64,000 nucleotides of DNA from Lactarius indigo (taxonomy: Eukaryota > Basidiomycota > Agaricomycetes > Russulales > Russulaceae), in contig JAFKAC010000009.1 in assembly GCA_025766275.1 (NCBI GenBank), positions 1,798,001 through 1,862,000 on the forward strand, given 5' to 3'. A program made the position numbers and the translations under genes. Positions 43,181 to 55,625 of this stretch are shown piece after piece (position 1 is the stretch's first letter; each line of letters begins with the position of its first letter). Under the pieces are notes generated by a model that worked only from the letters and a program-made list of their open reading frames with translations, did not search any database and was not told the DNA's origin.

Positions 43181-45271
43181 CTGGGATGTTTGTGCACATT
43201 TGATGTGTGTGTGGTAGGCATGCTAAAGGACTTGGAGAGGAAAGGAAGCACTGAGGGGTGTCTTCCTCCACACATCTCATTTATGCCAGACACTAATCAG
43301 GCACGTCCAGCTCTGTGTTCCTCCACCTGTATTTGTGCTGGGCAGCCATGAATTTCATTGTATTGATTGAATTTGATTCACTCCACATCATGGATTAGGC
43401 CAACTCTTCAGTGACTTGTGTACACCATCTTTACATTCTGGCCCTAGCTCAAATCACTGTGTTTCAGACTGACAAGGGATATCCTCAGACGGTACTAGGC
43501 TACTGCATTTGCCACCACAGTGATTGACATGAAATTTCGAAAACAGGATATTATGCCCACTTTGACAGAGAGATTCTCGAGTGTGGTTGATGATGTGAGA
43601 CCCCAGACACCACCCATTGCGATACTAAAGATGGAGCAAAGGGTGAGGAAGTGTTGACAAATCCAGAGCAAAGCTTGAGGACAGCACAGAAAAGTAGATC
43701 GATTGTGAGAGGCCATTTCCACCTGTAGTGGTTGGACAGGATACTGAAGATGACCTAGGGTAGTAGTGGGAGACAATCAGTATCCTTTCTGAAAGTGGAC
43801 ACCTTGGGAGAGGAAGGGCGAGTGGAGCACACCTTCAGGTGGGAAGAATGCAGGAGTGACAGTTCCCCCAGCCCCAGATGCCCAGAATGTTGCACATGTG
43901 GTCATCAATTGTAGGTACAATAAATGGTTTGTGAAGGCACTGGATCTCTGAAAGCTGCAGCCACACAGTGGAACCATGCCCTCGTGGCCAACGCCATGGT
44001 AAAGACAAATAAGAAAAATGTGCTGTAACAGAGATAGTAGCACCAGATGGAGTGAAATCATCACATTTGGCAATGTTTTGAGTGATGCAGGCAGGAAGGG
44101 AATGGGCTCTGCCAGCAACAACAAGAACATATCCACCAAGGACTCAGTACTCAATGGGACAACATCGACAGCATATGGGAGTAGATTCAAATTCGTAAGG
44201 CCCAGAGAGAGATTCTGACAATGATCTGGGTAACTGATTGGGCAGCAGAGCAACAAGTGGGAGGTTGAACATCGAAAACTCCAGCAGAGGCAAAAGCTCA
44301 AGGGTGTGTGGATGCCAAGGTTCTTGGGGTTGAGCAGCCCAAAGTACAAGCAAGGGAGTAGAAGACAGTAGCAGAGGCCAAGGGGAGTGACATTGTATGG
44401 AGTCAAGTCCATGTGAGTTCAAAAGGTGGAGGGGATTCCACTGGATTAGAGAGGAAAGAATGGAAGATCCATGGGCCAAGGGGAGTTGGCCTGAGGGCTA
44501 GTGAGAGCGAGGCAATGAGAGTGAGATGAAGGCCAGAGAGAGCGAGGTGAGATAACTAGCGAACTTAATCCCTTATGGTAGGGCCTGACAAGGCCTGACT
44601 GCTGGGATAAGCATGCAGAGGTAGAAGAGGGGGAGAACCATGATAATCCTATTTCTGAGCCAAGAACACCACATTAGATACAAATGGTTGGTATCTAATG
44701 GTTTCTACAACTATGTGGATAGGAGTCAAGGGTATGAGCATAGGGGACGGCAAAGTGCCATAGGTACGAGCAAAGACAATGGAGTATGGTTGTGAACACG
44801 AGAATCCAAAACAGACTATCTAGGTGAAGGGAAGTGAGGATATGAAAATAAAGAGGGCTGAGAAATTATGCATAACAAGTCTTCCTCCAACTCCAACAGC
44901 AAGCACAGCAATCTGTGTGGTGTCTTGGGGGTGGCTAGAGACAGATGAGAGTTTGAAAGGAGACCCTGGAGATCGATGGGAGTTCAGGTGAAGTGATGAA
45001 AGGTAGGAGGGGGTCAGTGAGATGGGCAATGCGACCAGCCTGGGGTGTTGATGGACAAAGGTGGCACAAGGTGCAGGGACACGCGGCCTGTCTTTGAGTG
45101 GCCAATGGGCTGGTTCCAAGATAAGAACTGAGGTGAGTATGGGTGGCCGTCGTAGTTGAGGTTTGATGCGATATGGCAAAGAAGCAGAGTTAGAGAGGGA
45201 GAGGATGTGTGTGTGTGGTGAGGCTCAGTAAAAAGGATTAGTCAAGTGAAGTCACTAAAATAGAACATCAG
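43181..45271. other. Low-complexity flank, no recognised gene
   Basis: Only decayed or chance frames occur. A 211-codon minus-strand frame (43777-44412) is rich in Leu, Cys and Pro with no domain and reads as noise. The region is probably old transposon sequence and forms the target of Gypsy-B on its left side. Confidence 0.4.
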
Positions 45272-45779
45272 TGTTACGCTCCACTGGCGTGAGTCTGACT
45301 TGGACCTTGAGATAGGCATAATCTACTTAGCAAAAACTGGGTGAATGGGGATCACATGTTAACCCAATGCGGCTGAACAGGGGCACTATGGGCACATGCT
45401 GCAGCAAAGGTAAAGAAGTACTATCCCTTAGCAGATAGAAGTGGAGGTACTCTTAGTCCAAGACTAAGGCAGACAGGAGACGAGTCAAGAGGGTGGATTG
45501 AAGAAGACCAAGATGGGGACTCTTGGTCTTCCAATGCGACTATTTATACAGATACACATGGGCTTTAAAGTGCCGCTGGAATAGTAGGTAACCAATAGTG
45601 TAACTAGCTTGAACCCTAGTACAGTTATCCTAGGAATGAGTCATACATGAGTCACAATCACATGCGAACTACTATGCTGACTGATGTGATGTAAGAGTCC
45701 ATGACTAATACTACTATCAGGTTGTAGTCATAACTGACCATGAGTCATCCACAACATGTAATAAGTCCATACTATAACA
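45272..45779 (-). repeat. Gypsy-B 3' LTR
   Basis: 508 bp with TG...CA ends, nearly the same length as the Gypsy-A LTR. On the minus strand it has a TATAAATA box and, about 30 bp on, ATCTTGGTCTTCTTCAATCC, almost the same as the predicted transcript start of Gypsy-A, again as an inverted repeat with GAAGACCAAGA. A purine tract (GAAAAGGGGGTAA) abuts its upstream end. The flanking 5 bp at 45267-45271 are ATCAG. Confidence 0.85.
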
Positions 45780-45811
45780 TTACCCCCTTTTCAGGAGTGA
45801 GGCCCACCTCA

Positions 45812-48800
45812 CTAGTCCGCTTTCGATTCTTGCCTCATCTTCTCCACTTCATCTTCCATCCGCTCCAATATGTTAGCCCTCTCGAGATGATAGATACTCA
45901 CCTTCTTATCTTCCGACACCATGTACCTTTCCTCCTGTAGCATCCTAATCTGCTTCTCCAGCTGGTCCTTGGCAAAGGCAAATTGCCAATATCGACGCAA
46001 CTCCTCAATGAGGGTGACATCCCCAATGCACGTTAGCAATAGGTCAGTGGGGTGACGGTCATGGAGCATGAAATATTCTTCATGGGGAATAATGGCACGA
46101 TTGTTACTTGGGAGATGTGGTGTGGCATAGAGGGGTTTCCCGTAAAGGAAGCCTGATCCCAGGGCTAGTCCGAGTATGAGGGGGTCTCCTCCTCGGATAA
46201 CCTGTATGTGAGATGCTTGTACCGTTTGTCCATTGGGGAACTTGATCGGGAACGGAATGTAATGGGGTCCTTGATTGACCTGGAACCCTTCAGGGACAAC
46301 TGCTCAGACTGCAGGGTCTCAGACGCCCATTGGCGTATAATGAGCCGCTTGTGCCACAGCAACTCTTCCTTGGTGCAGGGGGTTTCCCGAGGCATCAACA
46401 AGGTAGGGAGTGGCGGTTGGATCATCAGCATGGAATTCATGTTCAAGGAACATGTGCCTGATGGGGTAATGGTCAAGAAGCTCATCTTCATCCTCAGCTT
46501 CGTCCAATACTCCTTCCTCTCCTGCCTCATCTTGCGACGGCAGGTGGCGATATGCAGTTGCTCTTGCTGCCACCACGCTGCTGTCTCCTTCCATTCTTGC
46601 TTGTACTTCTTCATGGCATTCAGTGGTTGCACCGCGTGAGACAGCTGCTTGAAGCTGAAAAAGCTCATCTTTGGTGATGAACATTTCGGGCTCACTGGTG
46701 TCGGGATTGGTAAGGGCATACATTGGAGGCAGTGTTGGTTGAGTTGCTGCTGTATCGTCGCTGAGAGTTCCCTGTATGGGCACAGGGAATTGTTGCAATG
46801 TCTGGTGCAATTCTTCAGCAGTGATAGGCCTGTCATCCTCATGCTGCATGGTGGCACCATTGAGGGTTGCAATTCTAGTGGTTGCGGTGTCATTGGTGGC
46901 ATTGGGGTTAGCAAGGGTGGTGGAGGAGTCGTTGACAAGAGTGGAGAGGAGTGCGAGCTGGTCATTGCATTGAGTGGAGGACATGAAAGAAGTGGATGAT
47001 GGGGACTCATCATAGTGAGAGGTTATCCTTATATGTGTTTCTCTGTCGGGGTTGGAATGTTTGAACTCCCGAACGGCTTCGTTGGCGAATACGTCATCCT
47101 TATCTATCCACTGGTTATCTGAGTCAGGATAACCCTTCCATTTCACGAGGTATTGGAGCTGACATCTTCTGCCAAATTGCTGAGAGTCCAGAATCTTCTT
47201 GACCTCATATTCTTCTTCATTATCAACCAAATCCAGTGGTGGGTGCTGGTAGTTTGGTCTGTGCGTGGGTGTTTCGTGATAAGGTGTGAGAAGATCTATG
47301 TGGAAGACGTTGTGGATGCTCCACTGCATGGGAAGTTCAAGACGATAATTGACAGGGGACATCACCTGAATGACCTTAAACGGTCCATGGTGTCTTGCGG
47401 CTAGTTTTGTGGTTGGTTGGTGTGTATATAGGTGGTGTCCTTCAAGCCACATGAGGTCTCCTTCTTTGAATTTGGGCATATCTTTGTGCCTGACCCACAA
47501 CTTCTGCGCCCTGGACATGCAGGAGAAGGCACATTGCTGTGCCTGTTTGAACTGGTCAAGTCTCAGCGACACTTGTGGAATAGGGGAGGGTCTATCAACC
47601 CAATCAGCGTGGGGATTGAACCCTGATAAGAGGAAGAAGGGGGACTCCCGCATGGTTTTGTTAGGCCAGTTGTTATGTGTGAATTCTGCCATGGGTAGAT
47701 AATGAGTCCAGTTATCTTGCCACTCATTTACCCAAAAGCGGAGATATTGTTCCAGCCACTGATTCGTCCATTCCGATTGGCCATCGGTCCTGGGATGATA
47801 AGCAGTCGAGATATTTTGGCTGATGCCAAGAATTTTGCATATCTCTTGCATAAACTTGGATGCGAAGTGAGGATCTCGATCACTGATAACACATGAGGGG
47901 AGTCCAAATCATGGGAAGATGTGGGAGATGTACAGGGTGGCCATTCCTTTGGCAGTTATCTCTTCATTACAAGGGATGAAAATGGCAGCTTTGGTGCAAT
48001 CATGGTCTGTCACCGTTAGGATGGAATTGTACCCACAAGAGACAGGGAGTTTAGTAATAAAGTCCACTGCAATAGTCTTGAACGGTAGGGCTTCTGGTTT
48101 GGGGTAGATAGGCTGTAGAGGTGCTCGAATGGGACAGAGGTTGACTTTGTGTCGCTGACATTCTGCACAACCCTTGACGTAGTCCATGACATCATTCTTC
48201 ATCTGTGGCCACCAATAATGTCATTCTGTGAGTTAAAGAGTATGTTTGATCCCTGGATGGCTGTAGACAGGGGAATCATGGTGAGCAGTGATGATGGTAC
48301 GCTTATCATGGATACCACCGGTGACCACCCAGCGTCCATCCTTGTACCATGTTCCTTCAATGTCTTTTAGTTTGTGTGCGTCAACCCAGGGTTTTAACTT
48401 AGCTTTGTCTTGTTTGTAAATGGGGTGTTCTGGGGTCATGTCTACTGGTAAGATCTCTGGTCTCCAGTGTTGGCATTGTAGTTCTTCAAGCGTGGTTGCA
48501 CGTGCAAAGACCTTTTCCAGTAATACCATTACCCCTTCGTTATTGTTTTATCCTTGGTCGTAATCTGGTCTTCGTGATAGCGCATCGGCGCATCCGTTGG
48601 AGGCCCCTTTGATGTGATGAATCTTGAAGTCATATTCCAAGAGTTCGAGTACTTCCCTGGCAACACGCCTGCTAATTTTCTGTGGCGATTTCCAGTATTG
48701 TAGGTTGAGATGATCAGAAAATACTTTGATTTTGTGGGGAGAACCCACTAAAAGGGGTCTCCAATGTCTGAATGTATTGATGATGGCCAGGAGTTCAAGA

Positions 48801-49471
48801 TCGTAGATGTTGTGTTTTCGCTTGGCTTCGTTAAGAGTAGAAGAGTAGTAGCCAGTAGGGTGCCTTTTACCGTCTGCTTTTCGTTGGAGAAGGACTGCAC
48901 CTGTCGCAAAACTGGATGCATCAACTTCTAATTCGAATTGTTGTGTGAGGTCTGGATGTGCTAGGACAGGTTTGCTTGTGACAAGGGATTTAAGGTCTTG
49001 GGATGCCTTTTCTTCTTCTGTCCCCCAGTGCCATTTGACTCCTTTTTGTGTGAGTTTGTTGAGTGGTTGTGCCTTGGTTGCAAATCCTCATATAAAGGGT
49101 AGGTAAAAGTTGCAAAAACTGAGAAAAGAGCAGACATCCTTAACTTTGGTTGGCATAGGCCAGTCCTTGATGCCAGAAATTTTGACAGGGTCCATGCGCG
49201 TCACCCCCTTTTCAAGGATTACCCCCAGGTAATCCATGTGCGGAGAGTGGAAGAGACATTTTTCAAGTTTATAGTAGAGGTTGTGCTCTGCGGACATGCG
49301 GAGGACGTCTTTAACTGCTTCGATGTGGTCTTGGAGGGAGTGGTTAAGTCCTGTTGTGATGCCAATATCGTCCATGTACACTCGAATGACCGTACCGCGG
49401 GCTTTGTGTTTAGCCATGATATCTCTGAATATAAAGTTCATCATGGTCTGGAACATTGTGGGGGAGTTGGT
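45812..49471 (-). pseudogene. Gypsy-B pol remnant: RT C-half, RNase H, integrase, chromodomain, tail
   Basis: Recognisable blocks in order: RT with YMDD (IRVYMDDIGITTGLNHSL), RNase H region (SDHLNLQYWKSPQKISRRVA), integrase zinc finger (CAECQRHKVN), integrase core (VDFITKLPV, SDRDPHFASKF, YHPRTDGQSEWTNQWLEQY), chromodomain (EYEVKKILDSQQF, LQYLVKWKGYPDSDNQW) and a tail homologous to that of Gypsy-A (VVPEGFQVNQGPHYI, GGDPLILGLALGSGFLYGKP). In-frame stops include TGA between HIFP and FGLPS (about 47910) and two TGA near 46300 in the tail. It is clearly dead. Confidence 0.88.
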
Positions 49472-49473
49472 TA

Positions 49474-49528
49474 CAGCCGTTTTCATATCGATAGTCCGAT
49501 TTTCGGAAAAGCTACTAGCGGGCTGAGT
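49474..49528 (+). repeat. Left terminal inverted repeat
   Basis: 55 bp, identical by eye to the reverse complement of 52951-53005; starts at the TA target. Confidence 0.95.
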
Positions 49529-49636
49529 GAGCGGGGGTCAAGGATAACCAGTTATCTGAGATCTGATCGAAAAAAAATAAGGCTTATCTTTTTTTTTTTT
49601 CTTTTTCCCCCATCGCCCCACTTCCCATCACTGTCA

Positions 49637-50762
49637 ATGCGCAATCGTCGTCACTTTTCTCAAGAAATCAAGGAGGTGGCCTTGCGCATGTCTCATCAAG
49701 GGGTATCTGATGCTGAGATAGAAGAGTATCTGGGCATCAGTGAGCGATCTATGAGACGGTTGAGGGCGACGTACCTTGCAACAGGTGAAGTGGTTCGGAT
49801 ACCAGTATGCCCAGGCCGGCCACGTCTCCTTGATGGTCTTGATTCACACGTTCGTTCTTTCCTTTTTGTTGCGACACCGCACTGACTATGGTCCTCAGTT
49901 TATTGAGGGCTGTATACTGCGGCAACCCGACATCTCACTCGAGGAATTGCAGACACAGCTCTTCAGGGTCACTGAAATTGAGGTCTCGACTGCAACAATT
50001 TGGAGGACGCTCCGGCGAATGGGATACACTATGAAGACGGTAAGTGACTTGATCATAACCCCCGGAATTACTGGAACTTGAAAGTCGACAGATCACACGG
50101 CCAGCCATTGAGCAAAACGAGGATGAACGCATCGCCTACAAAGTGCTCATCGGCGAGCACTACGAAGCCCATCAACTGGTTTTTGCAGACGAGAGTTCAT
50201 TCAATTGAATGACTCTGAGGTGTTCTTTCGCGTGGGCTCAACGGGGAGACCGTGCACGTCGCCGAGAATTTTTTGTACGGGGTACACGGTAAGTGATTGT
50301 TGTTTTTCCGAGGCTGTATTGTCTAACTTCCACAGGTATTCTATCCTTCCCGCGCTGTCCCTCGATGGCATCCTTCATGCTGATGTCTTTGACCATGCGA
50401 TAACTGGAGCCGACTTCCAAACTTTCATCGAAGGGCTGCTCGACCACATGCAGCCATACCCACTGCCCAACTCAGTTCTTGTAATGGACAACGCAGCGAT
50501 ACACAAGGTCGATGGGGTCCGAGAGATGATTGAGGAACGCGGCATGCGTCTCATCTATCTCCCCCCTTACTCGCCCAACCTGAACCCTATCGAGGAGGCG
50601 TTCTCCTCCATCAAGGCGTGGCTATGTGCCAATCGTGATTACATTCTTGGTGAGATTGAGGGTATCGGCGTGGATCCGTACAAGGTGATTTGGGAGGCAA
50701 TCTATAGTGTGACGCCGGAGGACGCTTTCGGTTGGTACCAGCACAGCAAATATATTGCGTAG
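49637..50762 (+). pseudogene. IS630/Tc1/mariner transposase, one premature stop
   Basis: A cut-and-paste DDE transposase. The ATG at 49637 begins MRNRRHFSQEIKEVALRMSH with a helix-turn-helix (SDAEIEEYLGISERSMRRL). The first intron is probably GTTCGT...CTCAG, joining LLDGLDSH to FIEGCILRQPDIS; the second is GTAAGT...GACAG after GYTMKT; the third is GTAAGT...CACAG before YSILPALSLDG. Catalytic residues: first D in FADESSFN, second D in VMDNAAIH, and E in PNLNPIEEAF, with 34 residues between the last two (DD34E). A TGA at 50206-50208 follows ESSFN, where the family usually has Arg, so a single CGA to TGA change appears to have killed this copy. It could be mobilised only by another copy. Confidence 0.88.
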
Positions 50763-50856
50763 TCGTTCAGTTCACTAGTGTATTGCCTCCTTTGTCACAA
50801 TCTATGCAATTAGTACGTGTGTTGTGGTTGTGTGCTACGGGTATCTTGGTGGTCGT

Positions 50857-52639
50857 CTACTCGACGGATGTGGCCTCAGTTGCCGCCCAATCATCTTCGT
50901 CACGGTTTTCGTCCTTCACCCACCCTTGCCTCTCCTGTTCTCCCTCCTCGTCACTTGACCATACGAAAATAGCCTCGTGACTCTCTTCTTTCAGCATCCG
51001 TCCTTTACCCTTCCTATCGCCTGGGACACGACTTGGACCGACAACCTCAACAACCTCAACGTCCTCGACCTTGTCCTCGACTGCCACCTCCTGCCTGTCA
51101 CCCACTGTGACACCGTGACCTTCCCCATTCGGTCGCATCAGTGGCAACAGCCACTTCTTCACGTACACATGAAGACTACGTGCGCCTTCCTTCCCAAGAC
51201 CCCCCACTGTCTCCAGCAATATCTGGTGCATCTCATACACCTCCATCACGGTGCTCATACCAAAGTCAACAAGCTCCGACTCCATATCAACATAGTCGAA
51301 GGTCGGAGATGGGTCATGGATATCCATCAGCTCCAGGAGGAGACGGACGGGTAGGTCAATTGGGGTGGGGGTTGCGGGGTTGGGCATCGACGTGGGACGC
51401 TGACGACTCGGAGTAGCTGGGTGAGTCTCCGATGTCACCGATGTTACTGATGCCCCCGCTGTAGACCCTGGCGATGCGATGTTCACTGCGACATGAACCT
51501 CGGGTACACCATGCGAGTTGTGGGCTCTCTTGCTAGTGGGTAGCCGGTCAAACGGCTTCAGGTTTGGGGGCAAGTCGATCCTCGCCTCATTGAGTGTCTA
51601 TACCAGCATACGTGAGTACGGCAAACATTGTCCGCCATAGTCGCTCACAATTTTTTTTGCCCAAAATGTCATCGCCTTATGATCTAGGCATTTGTGGTTG
51701 TCGCGTCCACCCAAACGGTCGACATAACAATGGCCCCTATGGGCTTCGCATCTGAGGGCAATTTCTAACTCTTTGTATGCTTGATACACCGCCCCCTGTT
51801 TGGCGTTCACAGGTGGAGGGACATCGTCCTCGCGCCTACGTTTTCCCCTGCTACCTGATGCCTTTGGCACCTTTGACAGTGCCTTTGTCTACAAACGATT
51901 AGTAACACGGCCACTGGGAGCAAGAATTCCTCACCAAGTTCTGGATTTCAACGCTCACTGCGTTCTTATGGGCCACGATTATTTTTGTGTTCAGACGGGT
52001 GAGTGCGGCTTCCCACTCGTCCTCACTACTCAAGTATGACATCTTACCAAGATCCCCGGATAACTTATACCCCAACTGTACTGGTAATACGGCGTCACGA
52101 AGACGCTTCATTACTTCCATCTGAAGCTCATCCCAGCTCATCGCACTGTGTCCCTTGAAGACACTTTTTGCCTCGCTCGAGGCAACGCTCACATCAAATT
52201 CCCACACTGGAAGATCAGGTAAGCGAGTTTCGTTACAGTATATGTGAGCTGACTTACCTCCAGGTTCACGTTGACTGTTCACATAGCGCTTCCTAGCACT
52301 GCCCAAAGATCTCACAGGTGTTGCAGGAGGTTGGCGTGTTGGCGTCGATATTGGCATTGGCATAGGTCCAGCGGTACCACCGGCTGGGTGTGGAGGCGAC
52401 ACCATTGGCAATGGATGGGGATAGTACGGTGCGTACGGCGGCCATGGTTGATACTGCTGACTGAAACCATTGGGTGTTGGCGGGTAGGGCGCAAGTGGGG
52501 TTGGGCCTGGGGTCAACGGAGGAGGATATGGCACATGGTGGGGCAAGTATCCCGGGTGAGGAGCAACGTGAGGCGGCGGTAGAGGATAGCCCACTGGCGT
52601 GCGTTGCTGGGTGTTGCTGAGGTGCTGTGCAGGATCCAT
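50857..52639 (-). CDS. Accessory protein of the Tc1/mariner element, function unknown
   Basis: On the strand opposite the transposase and between the same inverted repeats. ATG at 52639. The N-terminus is very rich in Pro, Tyr and His (PPPHVAPHPGYLPHHVPYPP). A compact domain follows (LPVWEFDVSVASSEAKSVFK, MSWDELQMEVMKRLRDAVLP, YLSSEDEWEAALTRLNTKII), then a basic stretch with a Cys/His-containing part (YKELEIALRCEAHRGHCYVD, NHKCLDHKAMTFWAKKIV). A C-terminal segment reads PPNLKPFDRLPTSKRAHN, PEVHVAVNIASPGST and a helical VMEVYEMHQILLETVGGLGK, ending in an acidic tail (FVWSSDEEGE). Introns lie near 51900-51875 (GTGAGG...TGTAG) and about 51600. The parts join without internal stops. It resembles multicopy hypothetical proteins of mushroom genomes. 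The function is unknown; a DNA-binding or regulatory role is only a guess. Confidence 0.65.
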
Positions 52640-52950
52640 AGCAGAGTCAGGTAACGCATCGCCGCCATCGTCTTCACCATTTTATAACTGAATCAACCCC
52701 CAGCTCCAAACAAAATGTAGTACCTGCCATCATTCCACTTTATATTTTGGCCAATGCGGCCAACACAGGATGTGTCGTGCACTGGCAGATATTATGCTTG
52801 GTGAACGCGTAGATTGCGCAAAGTCGTAATAATCTCGACTTGCCTCTTTTCTTTTTCTTTTTTCTTTTTCTTTTCTCTTTTTTATTTTATTTTTTATTTC
52901 ACCAAAAAATACGGTAAGTCTCGGCAAATATGCCGACGGGGGATCCCGGA

Positions 52951-53005
52951 ACTCAGCCCGCTAGTAGCTTTTCCGAAAATCGGACTATCGATATGAAAAC
53001 GGCTG
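52951..53005 (-). repeat. Right terminal inverted repeat
   Basis: 55 bp, perfect inverted copy of 49474-49528, ending at the TA target. Confidence 0.95.
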
Positions 53006-53007
53006 TA

Positions 53008-54188
53008 AGCCAAAAAACATCACCGTTGGTTTGAATAATCTGTATCGTGTCTTGAACGCGGCCTTTTCTTCATCTCCTTCTTTGATGCATATGTTGTTGT
53101 ACCCCCATCTAACATTGAGCTTAGTGTAGATGTGGGCATTGCTGAGGTCAGTAATGAGGTTGGAGATGAGAGGGAGCGGGTACTGATTGCGAATAGTGAC
53201 TGCATTGATCTTTTGATAATCTTGGATGGGTCACAGCTTTCCATCCTTCTTTTTGATGAAGAAGAAGGATGAGGCATATGGAGACTTGGAGGGTCGTATG
53301 TATCCCTTCTTGAGTTGCTCATTGATCCATTCGCGTAACTTTTTGTCTTCTTCCTGGGTCATGGGGTATATTTTGCAGTCAATTGTGTCAGCTGTTCCTG
53401 GTTTGAATTCAATAGCATGATCCCAGGGCCTGCTGGGCAGAAACCTGTCCAACGCTTCTTCACTGAAGAGGTGTTCAAATTCGCAATACTCTGGAGGTAA
53501 CTCAGCTTTGGTGACATATTGCTGGGCAGCAATGGCAAGGTCAGTGGTGGTTGCTCTGATTCGACAGCCCTCTTTGAATTGTCGTCATTGTTCGTTGGTG
53601 ATGACACAAGAATGTACTATTTCATAGTCATCTTGAACAGTAGTTGTTGCCACTACTGGCATCGTTTTAATGTATGGATTTGTTGATCAGATGACGATGG
53701 GGAGCATGTCTTCGTGTATGATGGCTTGTGACCATTTGATTTGTGGGTCGTATATGGCAAGCCAGGGATATCCCAGTACAATGTCTTCATTGCTGATGTC
53801 TGTAATAAGGAAGCGTATTTCCTTGTGAATTCCTTTAGTTTGAACGTCAACATCGGTGTAATAAGTGATATGCCCCAACTTATTCTCTGTATTATCAATA
53901 ATCCATATTTTCTTTGGGACGTTGAGTGGTTTGGTCCCAAGTCCCATCCTCTTTACGAAAGATGGTCTCATGAAGCAGTGGGTTGCTCCTGAGTTGACTA
54001 GTGCTCATATGTCGGCCATTGCGTAACTGGTGCAAATCAATACTGGAACTCTCATAGAACGATAGCGAGTCATGATTACACTGTTACAATTAACTGCCCT
54101 CACCCAGGCTGATGGGTTCAGGCGTCCTGAAAACCCTCCTTTTTCCATAGTTGTTGGAGGATAATATCTTTTACATTGTCTGTTTCTC
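53008..54188 (-). pseudogene. Gypsy-B pol remnant: protease and RT N-half
   Basis: From the gag/pol overlap (GGFSGRLNPSAWVRAVNCNS at about 54140) through a protease whose DSGA is damaged, then FKPGTADTIDCKIYPMTQEE and SSFFFIKKKDGKL, followed by a TGA where Gypsy-A has Arg. It resumes after the Tc1/mariner element. Several frameshifts and stops are present. Confidence 0.8.
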
Positions 54189-54193
54189 CTGCT

Positions 54194-54754
54194 TGTTATG
54201 ACTTTTCGGACTCGTTCTTTTCTTCTTCTTACTGAACTCCCCATTCCCCCACATTACGAGCCCTGTATGACTACGCGGACAATACGTTTACCCGGTTCCT
54301 ATCACGCGCTCTGCTTATCATCGTTATCTTTTGATAAGACTCGACATGTGTTAGTTTCCATTCGATTCTCAATCACGCACAGACCCGCGTGATTCCTCCT
54401 TTGTTCTTGATACGGACATCCTTTGTTCCCATTATGTTCCACCTTTGTTCTCCGATGCGGAAGCGGCCTTATGCCCTCACTTGTACCCAGCGTATTTAAG
54501 CCTAGTGTTACCTAGCTTGTACGGTAGACTAGACTTCTTGTGTAATACTACACTCGTCTGCGCAGTCTCTCGAAACCCCGATCCTCGTCTTAGCTAGACC
54601 TTCGAGTCTTAGCCCTCCTCTACAGTCCAAGTGATGTACGTCCTTGTGACTCTTGTGCATCACCATTACTGAAGTCGAGCCTTTGAGCTTGGACTACCGA
54701 CCATTTGACTGACTTAGCGCAAGTCGCGTTCAACGCCCCTGTAGTGGCGTTACA
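54194..54754 (+). mobile_element. Solo LTR (561 bp) in Gypsy-B
   Basis: Starts TGTTATGACTTTTCGGACTC, ends GGCGTTACA, and is flanked by CTGCT on both sides (54189-54193 and 54755-54759). A TATTTAAG box is near 54491, so the LTR probably points right. The opening resembles the Gypsy-A LTR (TTTCGGACTCG), so it belongs to a related family. It separates gag from pol of Gypsy-B. No internal sequence remains, so it is the product of LTR-LTR recombination. Confidence 0.88.
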
Positions 54755-54759
54755 CTGCT

Positions 54760-55620
54760 ACTCCGTTAAGTCAATCACTGGTGCGCTGTTGAGGGGGTAC
54801 TTCTTGGACCACCCTGGTAGCAACTTCGGGTTCTTGCTGATGATAGTTGGTGTCAATGTACCGACTGGTTGATGCTTGGGGTTGATACTCCCTTCACAGT
54901 TGTCTGCAATTGCGCACCATGTGTCCGTCCTTCCCACAATTATAACAGGTGACTGGCCTTTGATTGTTACGCCCTCCTCCTCTCTGTAAGAATCCTCCTC
55001 TAGGTCAATATGGGGGGTGAGGAGCGAGTATATCCTCAGCTCCTGCGAGTCGCCCCTGAATTTGATCTGCTGATGTGTCCATTGCATTTGGGTCTTGGGG
55101 TAGATTCCTTGGTTGCCAAGAGCTTCTTGGCAGTCCTTGCCATTGTCGCTGCTGGCATTGTTGCCCTTGCCCTTGTCCTTGAGGAACTCCCTTGTTTAAT
55201 GCTGCTTTGAGGTGGAGGTATTGTTGTTGGCGGGTGGTGGCTGCTTCTTTCCACTCATGATAGTTACGAGGGTTATCAAGGGTGTAGACCTTTTCATACA
55301 GGTCTTTTGGTAATCCGCTTGCAAATAGATCCAGCATCTGTGGATCATCAAGTCGGTACTGAGCGCGGTGTATTAACTGTTTGAATTGGGTGCAATACTC
55401 ATCTAGATTGCCTCCAATCATCTTGACACCCCTCTTAAGTTTGTATTGAGCTTGCTCTTGCTCCATTGTGTTTCTGAAGCGCTGCATGAAGCTGCGTGTG
55501 ACTTCGTTCCACAGTCCTTCACTTGTTCGGGGTATGCCCGCTTGTATTTGGCCATTGAGCCAGGTAAGCATTGCTAATACCCACTTGCTGACGTTGACAC
55601 CTTTGATGTAGGATAAGAAG
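54760..55620 (-). pseudogene. Gypsy-B gag remnant
   Basis: Capsid-like region LLFLSYIKGVNVSKWVLAML, FKQLIHRAQYRLDDPQMLDL and FASGLPKDLYEKVYTLDNPR, collinear with Gypsy-A Gag, then the zinc knuckle CYNCGKDGHMVRNC near 54930. It is truncated on both sides by solo LTR insertions. The preceding part (PYRQAL) resumes at 56370. Confidence 0.82.
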
Positions 55621-55625
55621 AGTAG

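Larger units (their letters stand above)
49474..53005. mobile_element. Tc1/mariner-type element with two genes
   Basis: A 3,532 bp element bounded by perfect 55 bp terminal inverted repeats (CAGCCGTTTTCATATCGATA...) and a TA duplication (49472-49473 and 53006-53007). It sits inside Gypsy-B RT between FFGL and TNSP; removing it restores the reading frame. It carries a DD34E transposase (+) and, unusually, a second, convergent gene (-). Perfect inverted repeats point to recent insertion. Confidence 0.93.

Noticed and set aside
43777..44412. 211-codon minus-strand ORF
   Set aside because: Leu/Cys/Pro-rich composition, overlapping frames on both strands, no domain and no splice context; judged to be noise in degraded DNA.
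45267..45271. ATCAG beside Gypsy-B identical to the Gypsy-A duplication
   Set aside because: The other end of Gypsy-B is outside the window, so a duplication cannot be shown. Two independent 5 bp matches can arise by chance or target preference and do not link the insertions.
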